DNA from: an uncultured Acidimicrobiaceae bacterium
Lineage (GTDB): Bacteria > Actinomycetota > Acidimicrobiia > Acidimicrobiales > Bog-793
NCBI GenBank assembly: GCA_903907185.1
Contig: CAIVND010000197.1
Coordinates: 1-18,730 of the forward strand
Length of the DNA: 18,730 bases
Direction of reading: 5' to 3'
In this document: positions 6,515 to 14,190 of the stretch, one piece after another
How positions within the stretch are numbered: the first letter of the stretch is position 1
Layout of the letters: the number at the start of each line of letters is the position of its first letter
Notes under the pieces: model-generated
What the model saw: the letters and a program-made list of their open reading frames with translations, nothing else
What the model was told of the DNA's origin: nothing
Database searches by the model: none
Program-made: the position numbers and the translations under genes

Positions 6515-7510
6515 GTGAAAACGCAGGCCACCCTCACAATTCCCGTCTCAGATAGCGAACTCGCTCATCTTGAGGAGAGACTTCGCCGCGTCGTACTTCG
6601 AGATGACCCGTTTCTTGATGAACTCGCCACCCATCTCATCGATGCTGGCGGCAAGCGTCTGCGTCCCCGACTCAGCCTTGCAGCCGCCTCATTTGCGGTC
6701 GGTACGATCTCTGAAGAGACCATCCTCGGAGCGGTCTCAGTGGAACTCGTGCACCTCGCCTCCCTCTATCACGATGACGTCATGGACGAGGCAGAGCGAC
6801 GTCGAAATGTGGTGAGCGTCAATGCCAAGTGGGGGAACCTACTGGCAATCGTCGCCGGAGACTTCCTCCTCGCCCGATCGGCCGAGATCGCGGCTTCGCT
6901 CGGCATTGAGATCGCTGGACTTTTGGCCGCAACACTCGCTCGCCTGTGTCAGGGTCAGATCGCCGAGGTCAAAGACGCCTTTCGCCTCGAACGGACCGAG
7001 CAGGACTACCTCGTTGCGATCTCGAATAAGACCGCAGCGCTGATGGCAACTGCGTGCCGAATCGGTGCGCTGACAGCAGGTCTTGATCGCGAGAAGATCG
7101 ACCTCCTCACGACCTACGGCGAATCACTCGGCATGGTCTTTCAGATCCGTGACGATGTCTTTGACATCATCAGCACTGAGGCCGAACTTGGCAAGGCGCC
7201 AGCCCAGGATCTCGCGGAGGGCATCTACACCTTGCCGGTACTGCGTGCGCTCAACGACCACACCGTCGGTGCTGAACTTCACGCGCTGCTCAGTGGTCCG
7301 CTCGGCGCGAAGGAGATCTCGGCTGCCCGAGCGTTAGTCGCTCGCTCAACCGGTCTCGTTGCGGCAACGGAGGTCGCACGCGACTACGCGCAGCAGGCCT
7401 GCAAAGCAGCAGCAGAGATCGGTCCGCATCCCATGGCTGAAGCACTCGCAAACTATGCGTTAAGTCTGATGGATGACCTTGAACAGTCGACCGCAGCCTT
7501 AGCTAGCTAG
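6515..7510 (+). CDS. long-chain polyprenyl diphosphate synthase (heptaprenyl/nonaprenyl type)
   Basis: Condenses isopentenyl diphosphate onto an allylic primer to make a long all-trans prenyl chain. In an actinomycete this is most likely the menaquinone side chain. The 331-residue product carries GGKRLRPRL (45-53) for IPP binding, the first aspartate-rich motif DDVMD (87-91), KTAAL (172-176) and the second aspartate-rich motif DDVFD (213-217). HLASLYHDDVMD resembles GrcC-type and heptaprenyl synthases more than short-chain GGPP synthases, but chain length cannot be read exactly. The frame stays open for 500 codons upstream, antisense to clpC, so the start was chosen from domain position: GTG 6515, with GTG 6506 as alternative. 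It diverges from clpC and converges on lysS. Confidence 0.92.
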   Translation: MKTQATLTIPVSDSELAHLEERLRRVVLRDDPFLDELATHLIDAGGKRLRPRLSLAAASFAVGTISEETILGAVSVELVHLASLYHDDVMDEAERRRNVVSVNAKWGNLLAIVAGDFLLARSAEIAASLGIEIAGLLAATLARLCQGQIAEVKDAFRLERTEQDYLVAISNKTAALMATACRIGALTAGLDREKIDLLTTYGESLGMVFQIRDDVFDIISTEAELGKAPAQDLAEGIYTLPVLRALNDHTVGAELHALLSGPLGAKEISAARALVARSTGLVAATEVARDYAQQACKAAAEIGPHPMAEALANYALSLMDDLEQSTAALAS

Positions 7511-7526
7511 ACCACCTTTACCCGAG

Positions 7527-9041
7527 CTAACCAAGCGGGTTCTCGTCCAAAAATTCAGCCTCTCCCACCTCGTCGGTTTGTTGACTCAGTGGACGCAGCG
7601 CCGGAAATAACAGCACCTCGCGAATATTGTTGGTGTCCGTCAAGATCATCGTCAGGCGATCGACACCGATGCCGATCCCACCGCTCGGAGGCATGCCATG
7701 CTCGAGCGCGCGCAGAAAATCTTCATCGACAATCATCGCCTCATCGTCACCAGCCGCACGCTGCGCTGCCTGTGCGACAAATCGCCGACGCTGTTCGTCT
7801 GGATCAACAAGTTCGGAGTAGGCCTCCGCGATCTCCCGACCCGTAATGACTGGCGTGACACGCTCGACCAACGTTGGATCATCGCGGTGCACTCGGGTGA
7901 GGGGTGAAACCTCAATTGGATAGTCCATGACATGAAGTGGTCCCCAGATATTTGGTTCAACAAGGCGTTCATAGACCTCATAGACGATCTTTCCCGCGCT
8001 CTCTGCGTCGCCCACCTCAACGCCAAGTTCGCTCGCCCGTTTGCGGAGCTCGTCGACATCGTCGCGAAGGTTAAAGGATATTCCGGTGACCTCTTCGACG
8101 ATCTCCACCATGGTGACCCGTCGCCATGGCGGAGTGAGATCGAGCTCCCGTTCACTGTGGGTGATTACCGTTGTACCGTGCAGCTCCTGCGCAGCATTTG
8201 CGACCAGCGTTTCGATGAGATCGGCCATATCCGAATAGTCGGCATAGGCCTGGTAGGCCTCGAGCATGGTGAACTCGGGGTTATGACGCGGTGACAGACC
8301 TTCGTTGCGAAAGTCCTTGCCGATCTCATAGACCCGCTCGAATCCACCGACGACTAACCGTTTGAGATAGAGCTCAGGCGCGATCCGTAGATAGAAATCT
8401 GCGTGTAGTGCGTTGTAGTGGGTGACAAATGGGCGAGCGTTCGCACCACCGGCGAGCGGCTGCAGCACCGGTGTCTCAACCTCAACAAAGTGGCGTTCGT
8501 CAAGTGTGCGGCGGAGAGAGCTCACAACACGCGATCGCTTGAGAAAGAGCTCTCGCACACCTTCGTTCGCCCAAAGATCAACCTCTCGCTGACGGTGGCG
8601 GATCTCGACATCACTGACGCCGCGCCACTTGTCTCCAAAACCGCGGCGGGCATCCGCGAGTGGTACCCACGAATGTACGAGGATCGACATCTCTCCTCGC
8701 TTCGTGCGCACAATCTCGCCGGTAACGCCGATCCAATCACCAAGTGAAAGACGTACAAACCGATCGAAATCGCTGGTCGTTTGACCCAGCGCAAAGAGCT
8801 GAATTGATCCCGTCCAGTCGCGTAACTCAGCGAATGCGACCTTGCCCTGAGGACGCGAACGCATCACCCGACCAGCGACGTTCGCGATTACCCCTGATCC
8901 ATCACCGGGTTCAAGGTGTTCATAATCAAGCGCAACAACACCGGCGCCTACCGTGTCGCTAAATCGATAGGGGATCTCCGAACTCGGCGTCGGTTGCTTC
9001 GCCTCATCGTCCTGCTCGCCAGTCGCGTCCTGCTCACTCAT
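7527..9041 (-). CDS. lysS: lysyl-tRNA synthetase, class II
   Basis: Charges tRNA(Lys) with lysine in the cytosol. The 504-residue product has an acidic 25-residue N-terminal extension, an OB-fold anticodon-binding domain (about 50-130), and a class II catalytic core. Motif 1 is around EVETPVLQPLAGGANARPF (187-205). Motif 2 contains FRNEGLSPRHNPEFTMLE (244-261), and motif 3 ends GIGIGVDRLTMILT. The segment DYPIEVSPLTR..DDPTLVER is typical of actinobacterial bacterial-type LysS. The ATG follows the coaX stop by 5 bases and lies after AGGAAAG, so it is the last gene of the cofactor operon. It converges on the polyprenyl synthase with a 16-base gap. Confidence 0.97.
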   Translation of the reverse strand: MSEQDATGEQDDEAKQPTPSSEIPYRFSDTVGAGVVALDYEHLEPGDGSGVIANVAGRVMRSRPQGKVAFAELRDWTGSIQLFALGQTTSDFDRFVRLSLGDWIGVTGEIVRTKRGEMSILVHSWVPLADARRGFGDKWRGVSDVEIRHRQREVDLWANEGVRELFLKRSRVVSSLRRTLDERHFVEVETPVLQPLAGGANARPFVTHYNALHADFYLRIAPELYLKRLVVGGFERVYEIGKDFRNEGLSPRHNPEFTMLEAYQAYADYSDMADLIETLVANAAQELHGTTVITHSERELDLTPPWRRVTMVEIVEEVTGISFNLRDDVDELRKRASELGVEVGDAESAGKIVYEVYERLVEPNIWGPLHVMDYPIEVSPLTRVHRDDPTLVERVTPVITGREIAEAYSELVDPDEQRRRFVAQAAQRAAGDDEAMIVDEDFLRALEHGMPPSGGIGIGVDRLTMILTDTNNIREVLLFPALRPLSQQTDEVGEAEFLDENPLG

Positions 9042-9046
9042 GGGAG

Positions 9047-9898
9047 CTATTCACTTTCCTCTCGGTTGCGCCAAAAGAGTAGACGCAGTCCATGCAGCGT
9101 AAGCCACGGCTCGTAGTGATCAATGCATTGTGCATGCGGGGCGATCAACCCACCAAGACCACCTGTTGCGATCACCGTCGACGGGCCCAACTCCGAACAG
9201 AAACGCGCAACGAGCCCATCAACAAGCGCACTGTAACCAAATATTGCTCCCGACTGCATCGACTCAATCGTGGTGCGACCAATAGCCCGTCTTGGCGCGA
9301 CGAGTTCGACGCGTCGCAGCGCGGCCGCCCGAGAGAAGAGCGCATCCATTGAGATCTCAATGCCGGGCACAATCGCCCCGCCAAGATACTCACCTGCAGT
9401 TGAGATCGCGTCGAAGGTCGTCGCTGTTCCGAGATCAACTACGACGATTGGTGTTTCGTAGAGATCGATTGCTGCGACCGCATTGACAATCCGATCTGCT
9501 CCGACCTCCCTCGGGTTGTCGTAGAGGATCGGCATGCCGGTCTTTATTCCCGGCTCAACGACAACGACGGGAAGATCACAGAGGTTTTCCAACAGTGTTC
9601 GCAGCGCGGCGGTTACCTGTGGAACGGACGAGGAGATCGCAATTCCATTGATCTCACTGTCGGCGCTGGTGTTCCCCGCTCCCGTGAGTGGAGACAACGT
9701 GAGTTGCACACGCCGGAGGAGCTCGCCGATCTGCATCCCCCATTCGTCTCCGGTGCGGTCTCGAACGGTCGAGACACGCCAGTGGTAGATCAGTCCCGGC
9801 ATCTCATTGGGAGATCGAGCTCCGACATCGAAGCCGTGATCGTCATCGAAGACACCGAGCACGGTCTGTGTGTTCCCAACATCGATTGCAAGCAGCAT
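9047..9898 (-). CDS. coaX: type III pantothenate kinase
   Basis: Phosphorylates pantothenate, the first step of CoA synthesis. It belongs to the ASKHA acetate/sugar-kinase superfamily and needs a monovalent cation. The 283-residue product has the phosphate-1 motif IDVGNTQT (5-12), GADRIVNAVAAIDLY, the phosphate-2 motif DLGTATTFD and GGAIVPGI. The actinobacterial ending is PWLTLHGLRLLFWRN. Compared with usual CoaX there are about 16 extra residues after VFDDD (about residues 20-36), on a surface hairpin. It is placed after panC-nadC, so pantothenate made by PanC can go directly to CoA. Confidence 0.95.
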   Translation of the reverse strand: MLLAIDVGNTQTVLGVFDDDHGFDVGARSPNEMPGLIYHWRVSTVRDRTGDEWGMQIGELLRRVQLTLSPLTGAGNTSADSEINGIAISSSVPQVTAALRTLLENLCDLPVVVVEPGIKTGMPILYDNPREVGADRIVNAVAAIDLYETPIVVVDLGTATTFDAISTAGEYLGGAIVPGIEISMDALFSRAAALRRVELVAPRRAIGRTTIESMQSGAIFGYSALVDGLVARFCSELGPSTVIATGGLGGLIAPHAQCIDHYEPWLTLHGLRLLFWRNREESE

Positions 9899-9934
9899 GA
9901 CTAACGGTCCGACCGATCGACGAGCGAAAGAAGA

Positions 9935-10879
9935 TCAAAGGTCAAGGTCGAGTCCAATGTCCAAGATTGGTGCCGAGTGCGTTAACGCTCCGGAGCTGAT
10001 GACATCTGCACCTGCGCGTGCGTAATCCGCAATATTTTCAATTGTCACGCCACCAGATGCCTCAACAAGACAGGCACCATTTGCTCCTCGAGGATGATCA
10101 CGGACAACTGCAACCGACTGTGCGACCTCATCGGGAGTCATGTTGTCACAGAGGATCAGTGTCGCTCCTGCAGCAACCGCCTCACTCACCTGGTCCAGCT
10201 GGTCGCACTCAACCTCCACCATGCGACCGGGCCAACGATCAAGCGCACGTTGTACCCCCTCAGTGATCGACATCCCGCCGAGATGATTGTCCTTAATCAA
10301 TATTCCCTCAGAGAGGTTGCCGCGGTGATTTACCGCTCCACCGGCGCGCACCGCTGCCTTCTCGAGTGAGCGCATCCCCGGTGTCGTCTTGCGGGTGTCC
10401 CAGACACGCGTCTTTGGGTTCGCACTCGCAACAATGTCAACGTACGAACGCGTCAGCGTTGCGATGCCCGAGAGATGACAGAGAAAGTTGAGCGCAGTTC
10501 GTTCTGCGCTCAACAGGGAGGGAAACGGTCCGGTGATCGTGCCGATAAGACCACGAGCTGGCACCGCATCGCCGTCATCACAGACAAGTGAGAGCTCGAG
10601 CTTGGGATCCACCTGGCTGAGCACCTCGGCGACGGTAGCAAGACCGGCGACGATACCGGCCTTACGGGCCACAAAGTGGGCTGCACCAACCTTGTTTCGA
10701 TCGAGAAGCGAGGCGGTTAGATCACCAAGCGGCAAAATATCCTCCGCGAGCGCGAGGGTGACAATTGGGCGGATGGCCGCGAGAGGTGGGTGGAGATCGG
10801 CACGCATGTATATCAGTTCATCTCTGGCAGAACGCCGGTAGCTGTCTGGCTCTCCATCATCGCAGACGCTCGAGACCAC
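9935..10879 (-). CDS. nadC: nicotinate-nucleotide pyrophosphorylase (quinolinate phosphoribosyltransferase)
   Basis: Makes nicotinate mononucleotide from quinolinate and PRPP in de novo NAD synthesis. Family signatures are ALAEDILPLGDLTAS, ERTALNFLCHLSGIAT, TRKTTPGMR, HRGNLSEGILIKDNH, EVECDQLDQ and EASGGVTIENI. The given start is GTG (314 residues). The first 24 residues are not family-like, and an ATG at 10807 (MRADLHPPLAAIRPIV) would give 290 residues, closer to the usual length. Neither start has a strong Shine-Dalgarno, so the start is uncertain. The expected partners nadA and nadB are not in the window. The gene sits where I would expect panD in mycobacteria. Confidence 0.93.
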   Translation of the reverse strand: MVSSVCDDGEPDSYRRSARDELIYMRADLHPPLAAIRPIVTLALAEDILPLGDLTASLLDRNKVGAAHFVARKAGIVAGLATVAEVLSQVDPKLELSLVCDDGDAVPARGLIGTITGPFPSLLSAERTALNFLCHLSGIATLTRSYVDIVASANPKTRVWDTRKTTPGMRSLEKAAVRAGGAVNHRGNLSEGILIKDNHLGGMSITEGVQRALDRWPGRMVEVECDQLDQVSEAVAAGATLILCDNMTPDEVAQSVAVVRDHPRGANGACLVEASGGVTIENIADYARAGADVISSGALTHSAPILDIGLDLDL

Positions 10880-10906
10880 GTGAAACCGAGCTCGAAAGCG
10901 CCTGAG

Positions 10907-11758
10907 CTAGCGCTTAATCGCGAGGTTGTCGATCAGGCGCACCGGGCCAACGGTCGCCGCAACAAGCAGGCGAAGTGGCTCGTTCGGCTCAGTCGGGGCT
11001 GACAGGTCTACCGCGCTACGAACCGCCGCGTAGTCAAGAGTTACGCCCGGTTCATCATCGATGACGGTACCCATAATCCGCTCAATTTTTTGGAGATCAG
11101 ACTCCCCACGCTCGACCTCCTCCCGCCCACGTTGCAGGGCACGGAAGAGAACCAGAGCATGTTGACGATCATCGGCACTCAACCGTTGGTTGCGACTCGA
11201 CATCGCGAGACCATCGTCCTCTCGAACGATCGGCATCCCAACAATCTCGACACCGAGATCAAGATCCAACGCCAGATGACGCACCAGAGTGAGCTGCTCA
11301 AAATCTTTCTCACCGAAGTACGCCCGGTCTGCACCCACGACGCTGAGGAGCTTTGTCACGATCGTCGCTACGCCACGCATGTGACCGGGTCGCGCCCTGC
11401 CCTCGAGGAGAACACCGAGTGCACCAGGATCGACGGTGACGATCGGGACGCCTCGGGGAAACATCTGCTCCTCATCAGGGGCAAAGATCAACGTCGCACC
11501 GGCATTCGCCGCAAGCTGAACATCTGCTTCGAGCTGACGCGGGTAGTGAACGAGGTCTTCGGGCGATCCAAACTGCAACGGGTTGACGAAGATCGAGACA
11601 ACGACCTCATCGTTTCCCATTGCACAGGCAGAGATCAACGAGAGATGTCCAGCATGAAGCGCTCCCATCGTTGGAACAAAGCCAACGGACCGGGCGGTAA
11701 GGGCAAACTCACTCCGCAACGATCGCAGCTGATCGATCGTTCGAAGGACCGGGATCAT
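10907..11758 (-). CDS. panC: pantothenate synthetase (pantoate--beta-alanine ligase)
   Basis: Ligates pantoate and beta-alanine with ATP to give pantothenate. The 283-residue product has the HIGH-type nucleotide signature PTMGALHAGH, FVNPLQFG, the pantoate/ATP segment GEKDFEQL (GEKDYQQL in most homologues, with the second Gln kept) and the KMSKS-like AMSSRN loop. Its ATG overlaps the folK stop by 4 bases (ATGA), so it is coupled to the folate genes. No panD for making beta-alanine is present nearby. Confidence 0.97.
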   Translation of the reverse strand: MIPVLRTIDQLRSLRSEFALTARSVGFVPTMGALHAGHLSLISACAMGNDEVVVSIFVNPLQFGSPEDLVHYPRQLEADVQLAANAGATLIFAPDEEQMFPRGVPIVTVDPGALGVLLEGRARPGHMRGVATIVTKLLSVVGADRAYFGEKDFEQLTLVRHLALDLDLGVEIVGMPIVREDDGLAMSSRNQRLSADDRQHALVLFRALQRGREEVERGESDLQKIERIMGTVIDDEPGVTLDYAAVRSAVDLSAPTEPNEPLRLLVAATVGPVRLIDNLAIKR

Positions 11759-12255
11759 CGACCGTCTCCAACTTGACTCGGGGCAAGTAGCGCTCCCACC
11801 TTTCGGATGCCGCTCTCATCCGCTGCAAATTCGCTTCGCCAGTCCGGACGAACGAGATCTGGTGCAAGCTCTTCGAGGGGAGCGAGAACGAAGGCCCGTT
11901 CGAACATTCTCGGGTGTGGCACCGTGAGCTCAACCTCGTCACTCTCGTAGCCATCGATCCAAAGGACGTCGGCGTCGAGGGTCCGCGGCCCCCAGCGTTG
12001 CTGACGGACACGGTGCGCCTCCTCCTCAAGACGCTGACAGCGCTGTAGGAGTTCACGCGGTGAGATCGAGGTGTGTAAGAGGACGACGCAGTTCAAAAAG
12101 GACCCCTGATCGAGCGGACCACCCACCGGCTCGGTCTCATAGATCGACGAGACGGCGAGCTTGGGATCGGTCGCTCGTAGTGAGCTCACCGCTTGGGCCA
12201 ACAGGTTCCAACGCTCGCCAAGATTAGAGCCAAGTCCAACTAGCACCCGAACCAT
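11755..12255 (-). CDS. folK: 6-hydroxymethyl-7,8-dihydropterin pyrophosphokinase
   Basis: Transfers pyrophosphate from ATP to 6-hydroxymethyl-dihydropterin, giving the substrate of FolP. The 166-residue product shows VGLGSNLGER at the N-terminus, YETEPVGG, the ATP/Mg signature RWGPRTLDADVLW and PHPRMFERAFVLAPL. It joins folB by a 1-base TGATG overlap and panC by a 4-base overlap. All active-site segments I know for HPPK are visible, and length is typical. Confidence 0.97.
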   Translation of the reverse strand: MVRVLVGLGSNLGERWNLLAQAVSSLRATDPKLAVSSIYETEPVGGPLDQGSFLNCVVLLHTSISPRELLQRCQRLEEEAHRVRQQRWGPRTLDADVLWIDGYESDEVELTVPHPRMFERAFVLAPLEELAPDLVRPDWRSEFAADESGIRKVGALLAPSQVGDGR

Positions 12256-12626
12256 CAGCGTGGGCTGCTCCGAACGATTCGGACACCTGTGCTATCGAGC
12301 ACAGCAGGAATCGGGGGAGACATCTTTCGGACAGTTACCGCGACCCGGTCGATGCGTTCGTCACCAAGCAGATCATCGGCGATCGCCCCCGCGAGCGCTT
12401 CGAGGAGAGCAAACCGAGTGTTGGTCACGATCGCAACTACTGCGAGCGTCAACGATCCATAGTCGACAGTTGTCAAAAGGTCATCACTTGCCTGTGCTGC
12501 TCGAAGATCAAGATAGATGTCAAGGTCAACTTCGAAGGGCTGTGCCGACTCCTGCTCACCAGCAAGTGCGCCATGATGACCATCTACCTGTATCCGCCGG
12601 ACCTCTATACGGTCTTCGGCGTTCAT
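12255..12626 (-). CDS. folB: dihydroneopterin aldolase
   Basis: Cleaves 7,8-dihydroneopterin to 6-hydroxymethyl-dihydropterin and glycolaldehyde. The 123-residue product has the family opening GHHGALAGEQESAQPFEVDL, with the substrate-binding Glu. It also has TVDYGSL with the conserved tyrosine, LLEALAGAIADDLL and TVRKMSPPIP. The second position of the usual GYHG or GHHG motif is His, which is common. The start ATG overlaps the upstream phosphatase-like gene by 4 bases, and the stop overlaps folK by 1 base. Confidence 0.96.
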   Translation of the reverse strand: MNAEDRIEVRRIQVDGHHGALAGEQESAQPFEVDLDIYLDLRAAQASDDLLTTVDYGSLTLAVVAIVTNTRFALLEALAGAIADDLLGDERIDRVAVTVRKMSPPIPAVLDSTGVRIVRSSPR

Positions 12627-13324
12627 GCCAAGGTGGCGCTTTTCACCGGCTTGGCTCGCTTTGGCGCCGTCTTTTCAACCTTTGGCGACGGTGATTCCCG
12701 GAGCTTTGCAACCTTCGTGGTCGCCGTCGCAGTTGTGATCTCGCGCTCGTCATGAGCGAGCACCTTTGGCAGCGTACGCACGATCGCTGGGGCTGGACTC
12801 TTAAACATTGCCATCGGCTCAGGTGGAGGTGGAAGCTGTTTTGAGAGCGCAACGATCGTTCGACCCGCCGATCCCATCTGACGCTTCATGAGCTGCTCGA
12901 CCGCAGATATTGCCCGTGGCGGCTCGGGAAGTACGCCTCCCCAGCAGAGAAAGCCCGCAATGACACCAGCGACGGTCTCTCCCAACTCCTCTTGGTGAAT
13001 CAACAGGCGCTCGCCGTTTCGCAGCCAGTGCAAGAGTGCTGGGTACAGTTCTGCGAGAACCTCACTTACGTCCATCTGAGTCGGTAGCGGGAAGTGTGCG
13101 CAGGGAAGGTTGCGCTCCTCGTAGGCGTGGAGATTATGTGAAGAGGCGAGCAGCGAGATAATCCGGCTAAATCGCTGAGCGTTGATCCACAAGATCTCCT
13201 CTTGACGTCGAACCTTTCGATGGTTCGGCGAGTAGCCGCCAGGACGTTCGCAGACAGCAAGACGATCTTGAATGACCCAGGTGAAGTTCCGCGGTGTAAT
13301 TCCTGCCGCCCAACGACCTCTCAT
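12623..13324 (-). CDS. degenerate tyrosine-phosphatase-fold protein with basic tail (candidate pseudophosphatase)
   Basis: A 233-residue protein with no characterised orthologue that I recognise. From PRNFTWVIQDRLAVCERP (11-28) to about residue 160 it can be aligned by eye with DUSP23-like dual-specificity phosphatases (NFSWVLPGRLAGLALP, LVSL, IPDF, VHCALGFGRTG). At the catalytic loop it reads IHQEELGETVAG (109-120). The nucleophilic Cys becomes Gln111, the phosphate-binding Arg becomes Glu116 and the loop is one residue short. The general-acid Asp position is Thr82 in LPTQ. Catalysis is therefore unlikely. Residues 165-233 form a low-complexity Pro/Lys/Ala/Thr tail. Four-base overlaps couple it to folP and folB, so a binding or scaffold role near folate enzymes is a guess. 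Coding is certain; the function is not. Confidence 0.85.
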   Translation of the reverse strand: MRGRWAAGITPRNFTWVIQDRLAVCERPGGYSPNHRKVRRQEEILWINAQRFSRIISLLASSHNLHAYEERNLPCAHFPLPTQMDVSEVLAELYPALLHWLRNGERLLIHQEELGETVAGVIAGFLCWGGVLPEPPRAISAVEQLMKRQMGSAGRTIVALSKQLPPPPEPMAMFKSPAPAIVRTLPKVLAHDEREITTATATTKVAKLRESPSPKVEKTAPKRAKPVKSATLA

Positions 13325-14127
13325 GACGAAACTCGCTCTCGCGAACGCGTTACCAAATCGCCGACGATCCTTGCCGCCTGGGCGGTTGCCTTCACGTCAT
13401 GAACTCGGACCATGGCAACGCCACAGGACATCGCCCACGTCGCACTTGCCAGTGACCCTTCGAAACGCTCCTCTGGCGTGAGCAACGAGCCTCCGGGAGA
13501 GGCAGAGATCTCGCCGATGAACCGCTTGCGACTTGTACCAACGACAACGGGATAGTCATCGTCGACAAGTTGAGGGAGCGCACGTAAGAGTGCGAGATTG
13601 TGCTGAGTGGTCTTGCCAAAACCAATGCCTGGATCAACGTAGATCTCAGCGATCCCCATATCGCGCGCACGCAATGCCTCAGAGTGAAGATAGCCAAAGA
13701 CCTCGGATACAACATCGTCATAGTGTGGACGGACTTGCATGTCAGGCGGTGTTCCCTTCATGTGCATGAGCACAATGCCGACTCCGGTCTCACCGGCGAC
13801 ATCACTCAACGAACAGGAAACGTCGTTGATCAGAGTTGCACCTGCCAGCAGGGCTCTCCTTGCCACGTTTGGCTTCATCGTGTCGATGGAGACTCGACAA
13901 AGTGGTGCCAGCGCCTCAACGACGGGAATGACGCGACGGAGCTCCTCATCTTCGCTGACAACGGTCGCTCCGGGGCGACTTGACTCTCCCCCAACGTCGA
14001 GGATGTCCGCGCCCTCATCAAAAAGTCGTTGGCCATGCGCGATCGCCGCCTCGGTCTCAAAATGATGGTTTCCATCATAAAAAGAGTCCGGCGTGACATT
14101 TACGACGCCCATAACGAGGGTTTTCAC
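13321..14127 (-). CDS. folP: dihydropteroate synthase
   Basis: Condenses hydroxymethyl-dihydropterin pyrophosphate with p-aminobenzoate; it is the sulfonamide target. The 268-residue TIM barrel has GVVNVTPDSF (7-16), DVGGESSRPGA (44-54), D81 in IDT, N100 in IND, DPGIGFGK (164-171), GTSRKRF (196-202) with K200, and the closing RVHDV (240-244). All pterin- and phosphate-binding residues look intact. The start is GTG; TAATCT lies 7 bases upstream in the 63-base gap after folE, so folP may have its own leaderless promoter as well as readthrough. The stop overlaps the next gene (ATGA). Confidence 0.97.
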   Translation of the reverse strand: MKTLVMGVVNVTPDSFYDGNHHFETEAAIAHGQRLFDEGADILDVGGESSRPGATVVSEDEELRRVIPVVEALAPLCRVSIDTMKPNVARRALLAGATLINDVSCSLSDVAGETGVGIVLMHMKGTPPDMQVRPHYDDVVSEVFGYLHSEALRARDMGIAEIYVDPGIGFGKTTQHNLALLRALPQLVDDDYPVVVGTSRKRFIGEISASPGGSLLTPEERFEGSLASATWAMSCGVAMVRVHDVKATAQAARIVGDLVTRSRERVSS

Positions 14128-14134
14128 GTCTCTT

Positions 14135-14140
14135 AGATTA
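14135..14140 (-). promoter_or_regulatory. -10 element for possible internal folP promoter
   Basis: TAATCT on the minus strand, 7 bases before the folP GTG. It lies in the only sizeable gap (63 bases) within the folate cluster. A TTGGCA is present upstream but with a short 14-base spacing. AAGAGA between the hexamer and the start could instead be a weak Shine-Dalgarno. Confidence 0.4.
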
Positions 14141-14190
14141 CGACCGATTCACGCTGCCAAGACGGGTGTTTGCCGAAAAACCTAAAGTTT

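Noticed and set aside
7520..7540. ACCCG...CGGGT hairpin between the polyprenyl synthase and lysS as a shared terminator.
   Set aside because: The stem has only 5 base pairs with an 11-base loop and no T tract, and it extends into the lysS coding sequence.
12623..13324. The phosphatase-like gene as the missing dihydroneopterin monophosphate phosphatase of the folate pathway.
   Set aside because: The position in the operon is attractive, but the Cys, Arg and Asp needed for catalysis all appear replaced, so an active phosphatase is not supported.
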